From: JARROD01 sp037384225
Lineage (GTDB): Bacteria; Pseudomonadota; Gammaproteobacteria; Pseudomonadales; Cellvibrionaceae
Assembly: GCA_037384225.1 (NCBI GenBank)
Contig: JARROD010000021.1
Coordinates: 1 to 19,761, forward strand
Reading direction: 5' to 3'
Length of the DNA stretch: 19,761 bases
Made by a program: the position numbers and the translations under genes. The notes beneath the pieces were generated by a model that was given only the letters and a program-made list of their open reading frames with translations, was not told the DNA's origin and made no database searches. The stretch's first letter is position 1. Each line of letters begins with the position of its first letter. Below, in pieces: positions 13,545-19,761 of the stretch.

Positions 13545-16259
13545 GTGTTTTCGATCCGACGGCCTCCGGAGGTTAATGAGAAGCGACCAAACTTCTTGTA
13601 TAAAGCTCTGTCAAAATGGATGATTGAAAAAGCGCGTGAAAAGAAAGTCCTGATCCTGTCACTGCTGCTCTTCGCTGTGACAGCTACTGCGCTCTACGTA
13701 CTTCGCACAGAACTCATTATCCGCGCCTTCAATATTTCCATGGATCAATTCGAGATCCAGATAGAAAAGCTGCAAGGGATGGAACTGGGCTGGTCCGGCA
13801 TCAAAATAGACGAACTGACATTCACCGCAGGCGTCAATGCCAAACGACAATACTTGCGCGGTATTTCAATACACTACTCATTGATGAAGCCAGCGGTCAG
13901 TAGCATTGTTATTGACAACGGCAAACTTTCTGTGCCGGAGTTTCGTCGTTCCGGTGCCGACAGTCCCCAACTGATCAGCGAAAACCTGAAACAACTGGCT
14001 GCACTCCCCCTGGATTCAGTCGCCATTGAAACACTGCAGGTGGCAGTACAGGGTGACAATCAGGTTTTCCAACTTGACTCGTTGCGTTGGAAAAAATCGA
14101 CCTTAACTCAAAAATTGAGTTTTGTCTCTGGCGACCAGCATCTGAATATCAAAATCAACGATCTATCTGAACAAACACTGGTCGCCACACTGCGATCGGT
14201 TTATCAACGTGAAAACAGTCTGTCTATGGACCTGACGCTCATTCGCCGGGGCGCAAACTATAATGTGGAAATGACAGGCGTGATCGACATCGGCGCTCTT
14301 TATCGACAATTAGAAAGTAACCAACAACCACAAAACCACCGACAATTTAAGCAACATCCAAAATCACTTCTGCCACAATTGATCTCTCTGCCTGAAGAGA
14401 TTGAAGACATCAGCGGTAGAGCCCGGTTTCAGGTTACGGGAAAGATTCCCGATCAACTGGGCACGCCAATACAAGAATCTTTTTCCATAAGCATCGCGCC
14501 GGATACCCGTCTGAGCCTGCGCTACCGGGAACAGATTGTCCCCCAGGTTGAAGTCGATATCAATGCCGCATTGACGGAAACGGTGCAACTGCAATTGCGC
14601 TGGATCGATGAATCATTGCTGGAGTTTACCTCCCCCAAAATCGCCACCGATCTGCAGGAGTCGTACAACGGATTGACGGCATCGGCAACCCTGTTAGCAC
14701 TGTCCTGCCGCTGGCAAACCGGCACCCGGTGTGCCGCAAATTTTAACGGGACTCTCACCGCTCCGGCATTCACCCACCGACAGATGCAACTCGCAAATCT
14801 CGACACTCGACTCGAAGGCGCGTTTACACTGGACAAAAATCTTTTAAGTTTTCGAATCAGCCCCGGTGAATTGCTGAGTGTGTCAAAGTTGTTAGCGAAT
14901 GACCTTGAAATGGCGGAGTTGAAAATTAAAAACGCTTCACCTCTCGCAGTAAACTACAACTTTGAAACTGATGCCGCCACTATAAATCTCGACACCTTAA
15001 CCATAGAGACAGCACAGTTTAAAACACCGGGATTTATCAGCGCTTTGAACCTCGACTTTACCAACATTGACATTACTCGACAACAAGGTTTTAGCGCCGT
15101 AACCAAGCTCAAAGCAAAAATGCAAAAAACCCGGAAAATCCGCGATCTAACCCAAACACAATCGTCTATGAAAAAATCCGCCATCCAGGCAGCGGATGAA
15201 TGGCTACCCGACTTTGTATTAGATGCCAGCATGCAACTTCGAGATCAGGCGCTGGCCATGGACGCGCAGCTGCTGAGCGACCGAAACCACCCCTTGCTTA
15301 AACTCGACATCTCTCACAACCTACAAAACCAAACCGGCAGCGCAACGATTATGTCACTGGACACAACCTTTGATAATAAACACAACAGGCTGTCGAAATA
15401 TTTTTCCAAATGGCCATTAAATTTCGATATCCAATCAGGCACAGCAAAGCTCCAGGCGCAATTGCGCTGGGATACCGCCAAGCCGGATGCGGTTATAAAC
15501 GGTACACTATCGCAACGATTGTCCGAATTGACGGGATACTATCAGGATTATGTCTTTGTCGGTTTATCTGCGGGAATCGACGCCAGGATTCTCAGCCCTA
15601 CCCAAATCGTCAACACGGCGCCCTCGAAAATAACGCTGAAGACACTGGACCTGGGGGTGCCAGTGAAGAATTTGTCGGCCAGTGTCTCCTTTGACAGCGG
15701 CAAAGCTTATTACCAATTGCATCGATTTCAGGCTGATCTGCTCGGCGGCAGGGCAAGCGCGGATAACTTTATTTTTCAGCCGCAGAAAGAAGACAATCGA
15801 CTATTGCTGAATATCGACAATATTGACATAGAAAAGATAATGCAGCAGGCTGCCTACAGCAACGTCGAGGGCACGGGAAAAATAAGCGGAACACTGCCGA
15901 TTTTAATCAGTCTCAAAGAGGTGAAAATTGAAAATGGCTCATTGGGCGCATTGCAACCCGGTGGGGTGATTCGCTATCACGACCAGGAAGGGGTACTTGC
16001 GGGTACAAACCCGGCGATGAAAGTGGTCAGCGATGCGTTGAGTAATTACCACTACGATACGCTCCAAACGGATGCCCAATACACCCCTGACGGAGACCTC
16101 AAGCTAGCGATAAAAATGCGTGGCGTGAACCCGGACCTGAATCAGGGTCAGCGTATCAATCTCAACCTCAACATCAGTGACAATATACCGGCCCTACTGA
16201 AAAGCCTGCAGACGAGCCGGGCCATAACTGATGTTTTAGAGAAGGCGCTGGAGAAATGA
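13545..16259 (+). CDS. ydbH: YdbH-family AsmA-like intermembrane lipid transport protein
   Basis: YdbH belongs to the AsmA-like group with TamB and YhdP. In E. coli it is anchored in the inner membrane, spans the periplasm and, with the lipoprotein YnbE, forms a bridge that maintains outer-membrane lipid balance. The product is 904 residues (about 880 in E. coli). A membrane anchor lies at about residues 34-52 (KVLILSLLLFAVTATALYVL), followed by a long beta-strand-rich region and the C-terminal domain with GGVIRYHDQEG and YTPDGDLKLAIKMRGVNPDL, NQGQRINLNLNISDNIPALL, which is the recognisable YdbH part. The frame opens at GTG 13545 with a weak GGGG upstream; an ATG at 13620 (MIEKAREKK) just before the anchor is an alternative. 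It is followed by ynbE and ydbL, which supports the assignment. Confidence 0.9.
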   Translation: MFSIRRPPEVNEKRPNFLYKALSKWMIEKAREKKVLILSLLLFAVTATALYVLRTELIIRAFNISMDQFEIQIEKLQGMELGWSGIKIDELTFTAGVNAKRQYLRGISIHYSLMKPAVSSIVIDNGKLSVPEFRRSGADSPQLISENLKQLAALPLDSVAIETLQVAVQGDNQVFQLDSLRWKKSTLTQKLSFVSGDQHLNIKINDLSEQTLVATLRSVYQRENSLSMDLTLIRRGANYNVEMTGVIDIGALYRQLESNQQPQNHRQFKQHPKSLLPQLISLPEEIEDISGRARFQVTGKIPDQLGTPIQESFSISIAPDTRLSLRYREQIVPQVEVDINAALTETVQLQLRWIDESLLEFTSPKIATDLQESYNGLTASATLLALSCRWQTGTRCAANFNGTLTAPAFTHRQMQLANLDTRLEGAFTLDKNLLSFRISPGELLSVSKLLANDLEMAELKIKNASPLAVNYNFETDAATINLDTLTIETAQFKTPGFISALNLDFTNIDITRQQGFSAVTKLKAKMQKTRKIRDLTQTQSSMKKSAIQAADEWLPDFVLDASMQLRDQALAMDAQLLSDRNHPLLKLDISHNLQNQTGSATIMSLDTTFDNKHNRLSKYFSKWPLNFDIQSGTAKLQAQLRWDTAKPDAVINGTLSQRLSELTGYYQDYVFVGLSAGIDARILSPTQIVNTAPSKITLKTLDLGVPVKNLSASVSFDSGKAYYQLHRFQADLLGGRASADNFIFQPQKEDNRLLLNIDNIDIEKIMQQAAYSNVEGTGKISGTLPILISLKEVKIENGSLGALQPGGVIRYHDQEGVLAGTNPAMKVVSDALSNYHYDTLQTDAQYTPDGDLKLAIKMRGVNPDLNQGQRINLNLNISDNIPALLKSLQTSRAITDVLEKALEK

Positions 16260-16326
16260 GTCATAATAAGTAGTGCTGACGTTCAGCTAGTGTTAATCTT
16301 TACCCTGATAGGCTAACCGGAAACTT

Positions 16327-16572
16327 ATGTGGAATTCCTTAATGTACAAGCGAACTCTGAGCGCGTTGCTCGCAAATAACTTGATTTGTGTAGCGCTGGT
16401 GTGTGTCGCACCGGCGTTTGTAGCACTGACCGCCTGTACACCGACTGTGAAGGTAGCGGTACCCGACAAACCCATTGAGATAAATCTCAATGTCAAAATA
16501 CAACATGAGATCAGGGTGAAAGTGGATAAGGAACTGGATGAATTGTTTGAAGAAGACAGTGAGCTGTTTTAA
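16327..16572 (+). CDS. ynbE: YnbE-family outer-membrane lipoprotein
   Basis: YnbE is a small lipoprotein that partners with YdbH at the outer membrane. The 81-residue product has a long N-terminal hydrophobic signal and a lipobox ending LTAC with the modified cysteine at residue 37. The residue after Cys is Thr, consistent with outer-membrane sorting. The mature part carries TPTVKVAVPDKPIEINLNVK followed by IQHEIRVKVDKELDELFEED, the family signature of alternating polar and hydrophobic residues with an acidic tail. The signal region is longer than usual; a second ATG at residue 6 would shorten it but lacks a ribosome binding site. It starts 67 bases after ydbH and 15 bases before ydbL. Confidence 0.9.
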   Translation: MWNSLMYKRTLSALLANNLICVALVCVAPAFVALTACTPTVKVAVPDKPIEINLNVKIQHEIRVKVDKELDELFEEDSELF

Positions 16573-16587
16573 ACGACGGGAGGCACT

Positions 16588-16914
16588 ATGAAACAATTAC
16601 TGAGCATTATTATATTGGTAACTATCGGCATCAGCCCGGCGTTTGCAATATCCCTGCAAAGTGCCAAGGAGCAGGGCCTGGTCGGTGAGCGCAGTGATGG
16701 TTATTTGGGGTATGTAACCTCTTCCCCCAATGCGGACCTCAAAACACTGGTAAAAGGTGTCAACAATAAACGCAAAGCAAAATTCCGTTCCACCGCCAGT
16801 AACAATAACATCACCGTTGAACAGGTGGGCAAGCTGTTCTATCAAAGGGCGGTGAAGGAAACCAAATCCGGCCATTTTTATCAGGATCCCAGCGGACGCT
16901 GGACCAAAAAGTGA
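16588..16914 (+). CDS. ydbL: YdbL-family (DUF1318) periplasmic protein
   Basis: YdbL is a periplasmic protein proposed to act as a chaperone for YnbE in the YdbH-YnbE bridge. The 108-residue product has a clear signal peptide, MKQLLSIIILVTIGISPAFA, with cleavage expected after AFA. The mature protein reads ISLQSAKEQGLVGERSDGYL, GYVTSSPNADLKTLVKGVNN and KRKAKFRSTASNNNITVEQV, then FYQRAVKETKSGHFYQDPSG, the DUF1318 pattern with the conserved GLVGE and DGYLG. GGGAGG lies 5 bases before the ATG. It is the last gene of the operon; a strong hairpin follows the stop. Confidence 0.95.
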   Translation: MKQLLSIIILVTIGISPAFAISLQSAKEQGLVGERSDGYLGYVTSSPNADLKTLVKGVNNKRKAKFRSTASNNNITVEQVGKLFYQRAVKETKSGHFYQDPSGRWTKK

Positions 16915-16920
16915 CCAGAT

Positions 16921-16951
16921 TCGGGGGCGCAGTAATCTGCGCAGCCCCCGA
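16921..16951. terminator. Hairpin between ydbL and kbl, likely bidirectional terminator
   Basis: TCGGGGGC (16921-16928) pairs with GCCCCCGA (16944-16951). An inner GCAG/CTGC stem with a TAAT loop and a 3-base bulge extends it. It lies between the ends of two convergent genes, 6 bases after ydbL and about 30 bases before the kbl stop. No T-run follows in either direction, so it may stop RNA decay as much as transcription. Confidence 0.65.
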
Positions 16952-16979
16952 TGTAACGTCTCAACTTACATTTTCCTAA

Positions 16980-18170
16980 CTACAGCGCCAACTGTTTTTT
17001 TACCCGTCCGAACGCGTCCAGTGAAAACTCCAGATCATCCCGCGTCAAGGCCGCCGACATCTGAGTGCGAATCCGTGCCCTGCCCTGAGGCACCACTGGG
17101 TAGGAAAAGGCGATCACGTAAATTCCCTGCTCCAGCATTGCCTCGGCAAACCGGCTCGCAACGGCAGCATCGTGGAGCATGACCGGCACAATAGGATGCT
17201 CACCGGGCAGCAACTCAAACCCCAGACGCTGCAACCCTTCGCGGAAAAACGCCGTATTCTCCCGCAACCGGTCCCGCAACTCGCTGGATGCGCTAACCAG
17301 ATCGATCGCCTTGAGTGCACCAGCCACTACCGGGGGAGCCACAGTGTTAGAAAACAAATATGGCCGCGAACGCTGCCTTAACAGCGAGACAATTTCCCCG
17401 CGCGCGCTTGTGTAACCACCACTGGCGCCACCCAATGCTTTTCCCAGCGTTCCCGTAATAATATCCACTCGGTCCATGCAGCCGCGATATTCATGGGTTC
17501 CGCGCCCACCTTCACCGATAAACCCGGTGGCATGACAATCGTCAAAGTGCACCAGGGCCCGGTATTTTTCCGCCAGATCGCATATTTCATCGAGCCTGGC
17601 GAAATAGCCATCCATCGAAAAGACACCGTCTGTCGTAATCAGTTTAAAACGCGCTCCCCGCTTGTCGGCAGCTTGTAACTGCGCCTCCAAATCCACCATA
17701 TCGTTGTTTCGGTAGCGGTAACGCTGGGCCTTACAAAGCCTGACCCCATCAATAATACTGGCGTGGTTCAGCTCATCGGAAATAACGGCATCCTCTTTGC
17801 CTAACAGCGTTTCAAATAGGCCCCCATTGGCGTCAAAGCACGATGGATAAAGTATGGTGTCCTCTGTACCTAAAAATTCACTCAGCTTGTTTTCCAATTG
17901 TTTGTGTATAGATTGAGTGCCGCAAATAAAGCGTACCGACGCCATTCCGTACCCCCAGCGTTCAAGCCCCGCCTGCGCGGCGGCATTGACTTCGGGGTGC
18001 TGCGCCAGTCCCAGATAATTGTTGGCGCACAGGTTTAGAACCTCACGGCCTTCGGCCACCGCCACATGGGCCCCCTGAGGGGTAGTGATCTCCCGCTCGC
18101 GTTTAAACAAACCCGCTGCTTCGATCGATTGCAGTTCTTTCGCCAGATACTGTTGAAATTCACCGTACAC
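16980..18170 (-). CDS. kbl: Glycine C-acetyltransferase (2-amino-3-ketobutyrate CoA ligase)
   Basis: Kbl cleaves 2-amino-3-ketobutyrate with CoA to glycine and acetyl-CoA, the second step of threonine degradation after Tdh. It is a PLP enzyme of the alpha-oxoamine synthase family. The 396-residue protein has the full-length pattern: LNLCANNYLGLAQHPEV, MASVRFICGTQSIHKQLE, DELNHASIIDGVRLCKA, VHFDDCHATGFIGEGGRGTH and ITGTLGKALGGASGGY, whose lysine (around residue 243) forms the PLP Schiff base. Translation starts at GTG, (M)YGEFQQYL, with GGGAGGA 5-6 bases upstream and alignment to the E. coli N-terminus. It lies 40 bases downstream of tdh on the same strand. Confidence 0.97.
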   Translation of the reverse strand: MYGEFQQYLAKELQSIEAAGLFKREREITTPQGAHVAVAEGREVLNLCANNYLGLAQHPEVNAAAQAGLERWGYGMASVRFICGTQSIHKQLENKLSEFLGTEDTILYPSCFDANGGLFETLLGKEDAVISDELNHASIIDGVRLCKAQRYRYRNNDMVDLEAQLQAADKRGARFKLITTDGVFSMDGYFARLDEICDLAEKYRALVHFDDCHATGFIGEGGRGTHEYRGCMDRVDIITGTLGKALGGASGGYTSARGEIVSLLRQRSRPYLFSNTVAPPVVAGALKAIDLVSASSELRDRLRENTAFFREGLQRLGFELLPGEHPIVPVMLHDAAVASRFAEAMLEQGIYVIAFSYPVVPQGRARIRTQMSAALTRDDLEFSLDAFGRVKKQLAL

Positions 18171-18210
18171 GGCTGTCCTCCCGTTTTAGGATTGCTGTGA
18201 ATATTCGGAT

Positions 18211-19236
18211 TTAATCCCAGGCCAGAACCACCTTGCTGGCCTCGCCACTGATCATGGCGTCAAATCCTTTTTGAAATTCAGAGTAGTGAAAGCGGTGAGT
18301 AATTACCGGGGAAATATCCAGACCGGAATCAATCATCACCGACATTTTGTACCAGGTTTCATACATCTCGCGCCCATATATACCTTTCAGCGTCAGCATA
18401 TTGAAGATAACGGTACTCCAGTCTATCGCCATTTCCTCACTGGGAATACCGAGCATCGAAACCTTGCCACCGTGGCACATACTGGCGAGCATTTCACGAA
18501 ACGCGGCCGGGCTGCCGGACATTTCCAGCCCTACATCGAAGCCTTCTGACATTCCCAGTTGCCGCTGAACCTCTGCCAGTTTTTCGCGGCTAACATTAAC
18601 GGCGCGGGTGGCGCCCAGTTTTAACGCCAATTCCAACCGCTTGGGGTTGAGATCAGTAATCACTACATGACGGGCGCCGGCGTGCCGGCACACAGCAGCG
18701 GCCATGGCCCCTATGGGCCCAGCGCCTGTGATCAACACGTCCTCACCCAATAAATCAAACTGCAGCGCGGTATGTACCGCATTGCCCAGAGGGTCGAACA
18801 GGGATGCCACATCCAGATCAATACCGGGACGATGCTCCCAAACATTAGACATGGGCAATGCCACATATTCGGCGAAAGCCCCAGACCGATCGACCCCTAT
18901 ACCGCTGGTATGGGCGCACAGATGGCGCCGCCCCGCCATGCAGTTGCGGCAGCGACCGCAAACCACATGCCCCTCACCGGACACGATCTGCCCCGGTTTA
19001 AAATCGTTGACATTGGTTCCGACTTCGATAATTTCACCCACAAACTCGTGCCCCACCACCATGGGGACGGGGATGGTTTTCTGAGCCCAATCATCCCATT
19101 TATAAATATGCATGTCGGTGCCACAGATGGCGGTTCGTTTTACCTTGATCAACACATCGTTAATGCCTATTTCCGGAACTGGCACCTGTTCCAGCCACAG
19201 CCCGGGGGCAGCCTCTCGTTTCACCAGCGCTTTCAT
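18211..19236 (-). CDS. tdh: L-threonine 3-dehydrogenase
   Basis: Tdh oxidises L-threonine to 2-amino-3-ketobutyrate with NAD+; Kbl uses the product. It is a zinc-dependent medium-chain dehydrogenase. The 341-residue protein, exactly the E. coli length, begins MKALVKREAAPGLWLEQVPV. The catalytic zinc ligands are C38 (AICGTDMHIYKWDDW) and H63-E64 (VVGHEFVG). The structural zinc site is C93, C96, C99 and C107 (CGRCRNCMAGRRHLC). GAGPIGAMAAAVCRHAGA is the NAD-binding Rossmann motif. The start at 19236 is chosen for the family N-terminus and AGGA 7 bases upstream; the frame is open 21 codons further. Gene order tdh-kbl is the reverse of E. coli kbl-tdh. Confidence 0.97.
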   Translation of the reverse strand: MKALVKREAAPGLWLEQVPVPEIGINDVLIKVKRTAICGTDMHIYKWDDWAQKTIPVPMVVGHEFVGEIIEVGTNVNDFKPGQIVSGEGHVVCGRCRNCMAGRRHLCAHTSGIGVDRSGAFAEYVALPMSNVWEHRPGIDLDVASLFDPLGNAVHTALQFDLLGEDVLITGAGPIGAMAAAVCRHAGARHVVITDLNPKRLELALKLGATRAVNVSREKLAEVQRQLGMSEGFDVGLEMSGSPAAFREMLASMCHGGKVSMLGIPSEEMAIDWSTVIFNMLTLKGIYGREMYETWYKMSVMIDSGLDISPVITHRFHYSEFQKGFDAMISGEASKVVLAWD

Positions 19237-19299
19237 AGTTAATCCTGTTTCATCGACAATGGTTTTGGCGATAGCCATTAAACTCAGGGACTCAGACAC

Positions 19300-19369
19300 G
19301 TGAAATATTCACTATCCCGGAATATTTTCCAGTATACTAAACGAGTGAATTCTCAGATACAAGAATTCA
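19300..19369 (-). promoter_or_regulatory. Palindromes upstream of tdh
   Basis: GTGAAATATTCAC (19300-19312) is a 5+5 palindrome. TGAATTCT (19346-19353) and AGAATTCA (19362-19369) form a perfect 8-bp inverted repeat with an 8-base spacer. On the minus strand TATACT lies between them as a possible -10 box, but no -35 at standard spacing is clear. The two symmetric sites flank the likely tdh promoter and are candidate regulator binding sites; the regulator is unknown. From here to the repeat at 19454 no gene is seen. Confidence 0.4.
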
Positions 19370-19453
19370 TTCCCTTATCCTGGACTTATCCAGTAAACTT
19401 GCCCCACCGTCTATATGACTAATGTGACAGTGCAGTGAACAATGTTCCCGTTT

Positions 19454-19642
19454 GTAACTTCTCAATGACCCGGGGTAGGCACAGTGTCAGGCGGACGTCC
19501 GGAGGTAGTTGGCCCAGACTGTCGGAGGCATGGATGCCGACGCCAAGCCTACACGGATGTACTTGCCGGCGTGTCTGGGCCAACTACCTCCGGATGGCCG
19601 CCGGATCGAAGGCACAAATACCCCGGCTTATTGAGAAGTTAC
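19454..19642. mobile_element. Complete 189-bp non-autonomous inverted-repeat element (MITE-like) with REP-like core
   Basis: The element begins GTAACTTCTCAATGACCCGG and ends CCGGCTTATTGAGAAGTTAC, imperfect terminal inverted repeats. A perfect 21-bp inner inverted repeat (19499-19519 and 19573-19593, containing GTAGTTGGCCCAGAC) makes each arm about 66 bases long. The 53-base core holds two small hairpins, GGCATGGATGCC (19527-19538) and AAGCCTACACGGATGTACTT (19545-19564), of the REP-like kind seen between genes in many marine gammaproteobacteria. It encodes no protein. Flanks show no obvious target-site duplication. It lies 11 bases past the ilvC stop, and related ends occur at 345-410 and 9540-9574. 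Mobility is inferred from terminal repeats and dispersed copies. Confidence 0.8.
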
Positions 19643-19653
19643 TAAAAAGTTAC

Positions 19654-19761
19654 TTAGTTTTTTGTTTTGTCTATAATTTTATTGGATTCGATCCAAGGCA
19701 TCATCGCCCGCAGTTTGGCCCCTACCTGCTCAATCGGATGAGCGGCATTGTTGCGTCGGCA
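19654..19761 (-). CDS. ilvC: Ketol-acid reductoisomerase, C-terminal end (partial)
   Basis: Only the last 35 codons are inside the window; the gene continues past the right edge. On the minus strand they read CRRNNAAHPIEQVGAKLRAM then MPWIESNKIIDKTKN and stop. This is the characteristic C-terminus of IlvC, which typically ends NNAAH-IE-VG-LR-MMPWI-NK-D--KN. IlvC reduces and isomerises acetolactate and acetohydroxybutyrate in valine, leucine and isoleucine synthesis, using NADPH and Mg2+. The repeat element at 19454-19642 starts 11 bases after the stop codon and may serve as its 3' end. Confidence 0.88.
   Translation of the reverse strand, partial: CRRNNAAHPIEQVGAKLRAMMPWIESNKIIDKTKN

Noticed and set aside
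19499..19593. Could the GTTGGCC...GGCCAAC arms be an integron attC site, given the integrase remnant at the left edge?
   Set aside because: attC sites need GTTRRRY and RYYYAAC core sites; these arms read GTTGGCC/GGCCAAC, and the match to copy 1 and the outer terminal repeats fit a MITE better.

Overview
The window reads as chromosomal DNA of a gammaproteobacterium, probably a marine or Cellvibrionales/Alteromonadales-like lineage. The evidence is the alaS-lysC-csrA-tRNA-Ser(GCU) order, the ydbH-ynbE-ydbL operon, HexR-type operators in front of Entner-Doudoroff genes, and strong GGAGG-type ribosome binding sites. The lineage is an inference; no 16S rRNA gene or other marker is present.

Layout, left to right. 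At 1-343 lies the broken N-terminal part of an integron-integrase-like tyrosine recombinase. It carries a frameshift and is cut off where a dispersed repeat end begins (345-410). Then come tRNA-Ser(GCU), csrA, lysC and alaS, all on the minus strand. In front of alaS sits a short unrecognised gene that looks frameshifted and whose stop overlaps the alaS start (ATGA). Divergent from it is a 32-residue single-membrane-segment protein. Further minus-strand genes follow: a HIT-family hydrolase, a Trm112-like protein, a secreted M23 peptidase and recX. recX is not next to recA here.

The centre (8.3-13.5 kb) is a glucose catabolism block: a LacI-family regulator (minus), glucokinase (plus), and a pgl-edd operon (minus). 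A perfect 16-bp LacI-type operator overlaps the -35 box of the predicted glk promoter. Two HexR-like palindromes lie upstream of pgl, one of them abutting its predicted -10 box. Together glk, pgl and edd phosphorylate glucose and take 6-phosphogluconolactone to KDPG; zwf and eda must lie elsewhere.

The right part holds ydbH-ynbE-ydbL (plus), an envelope lipid-homeostasis operon. It converges on a tdh-kbl threonine-degradation operon (minus), with a strong hairpin between them. The window ends in the 3' end of ilvC (minus).

The most notable non-genic feature is a dispersed repeat family with ends GTAACTTCTCAATAACCCGGGG. There is one complete 189-bp copy just after ilvC (19454-19642), one 66-bp end against the integrase remnant (345-410), and one minimal palindrome made of two fused ends in the glk leader (9540-9574). 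It looks like a non-autonomous mobile element carrying a REP-like hairpin core; no transposase is present in the window.
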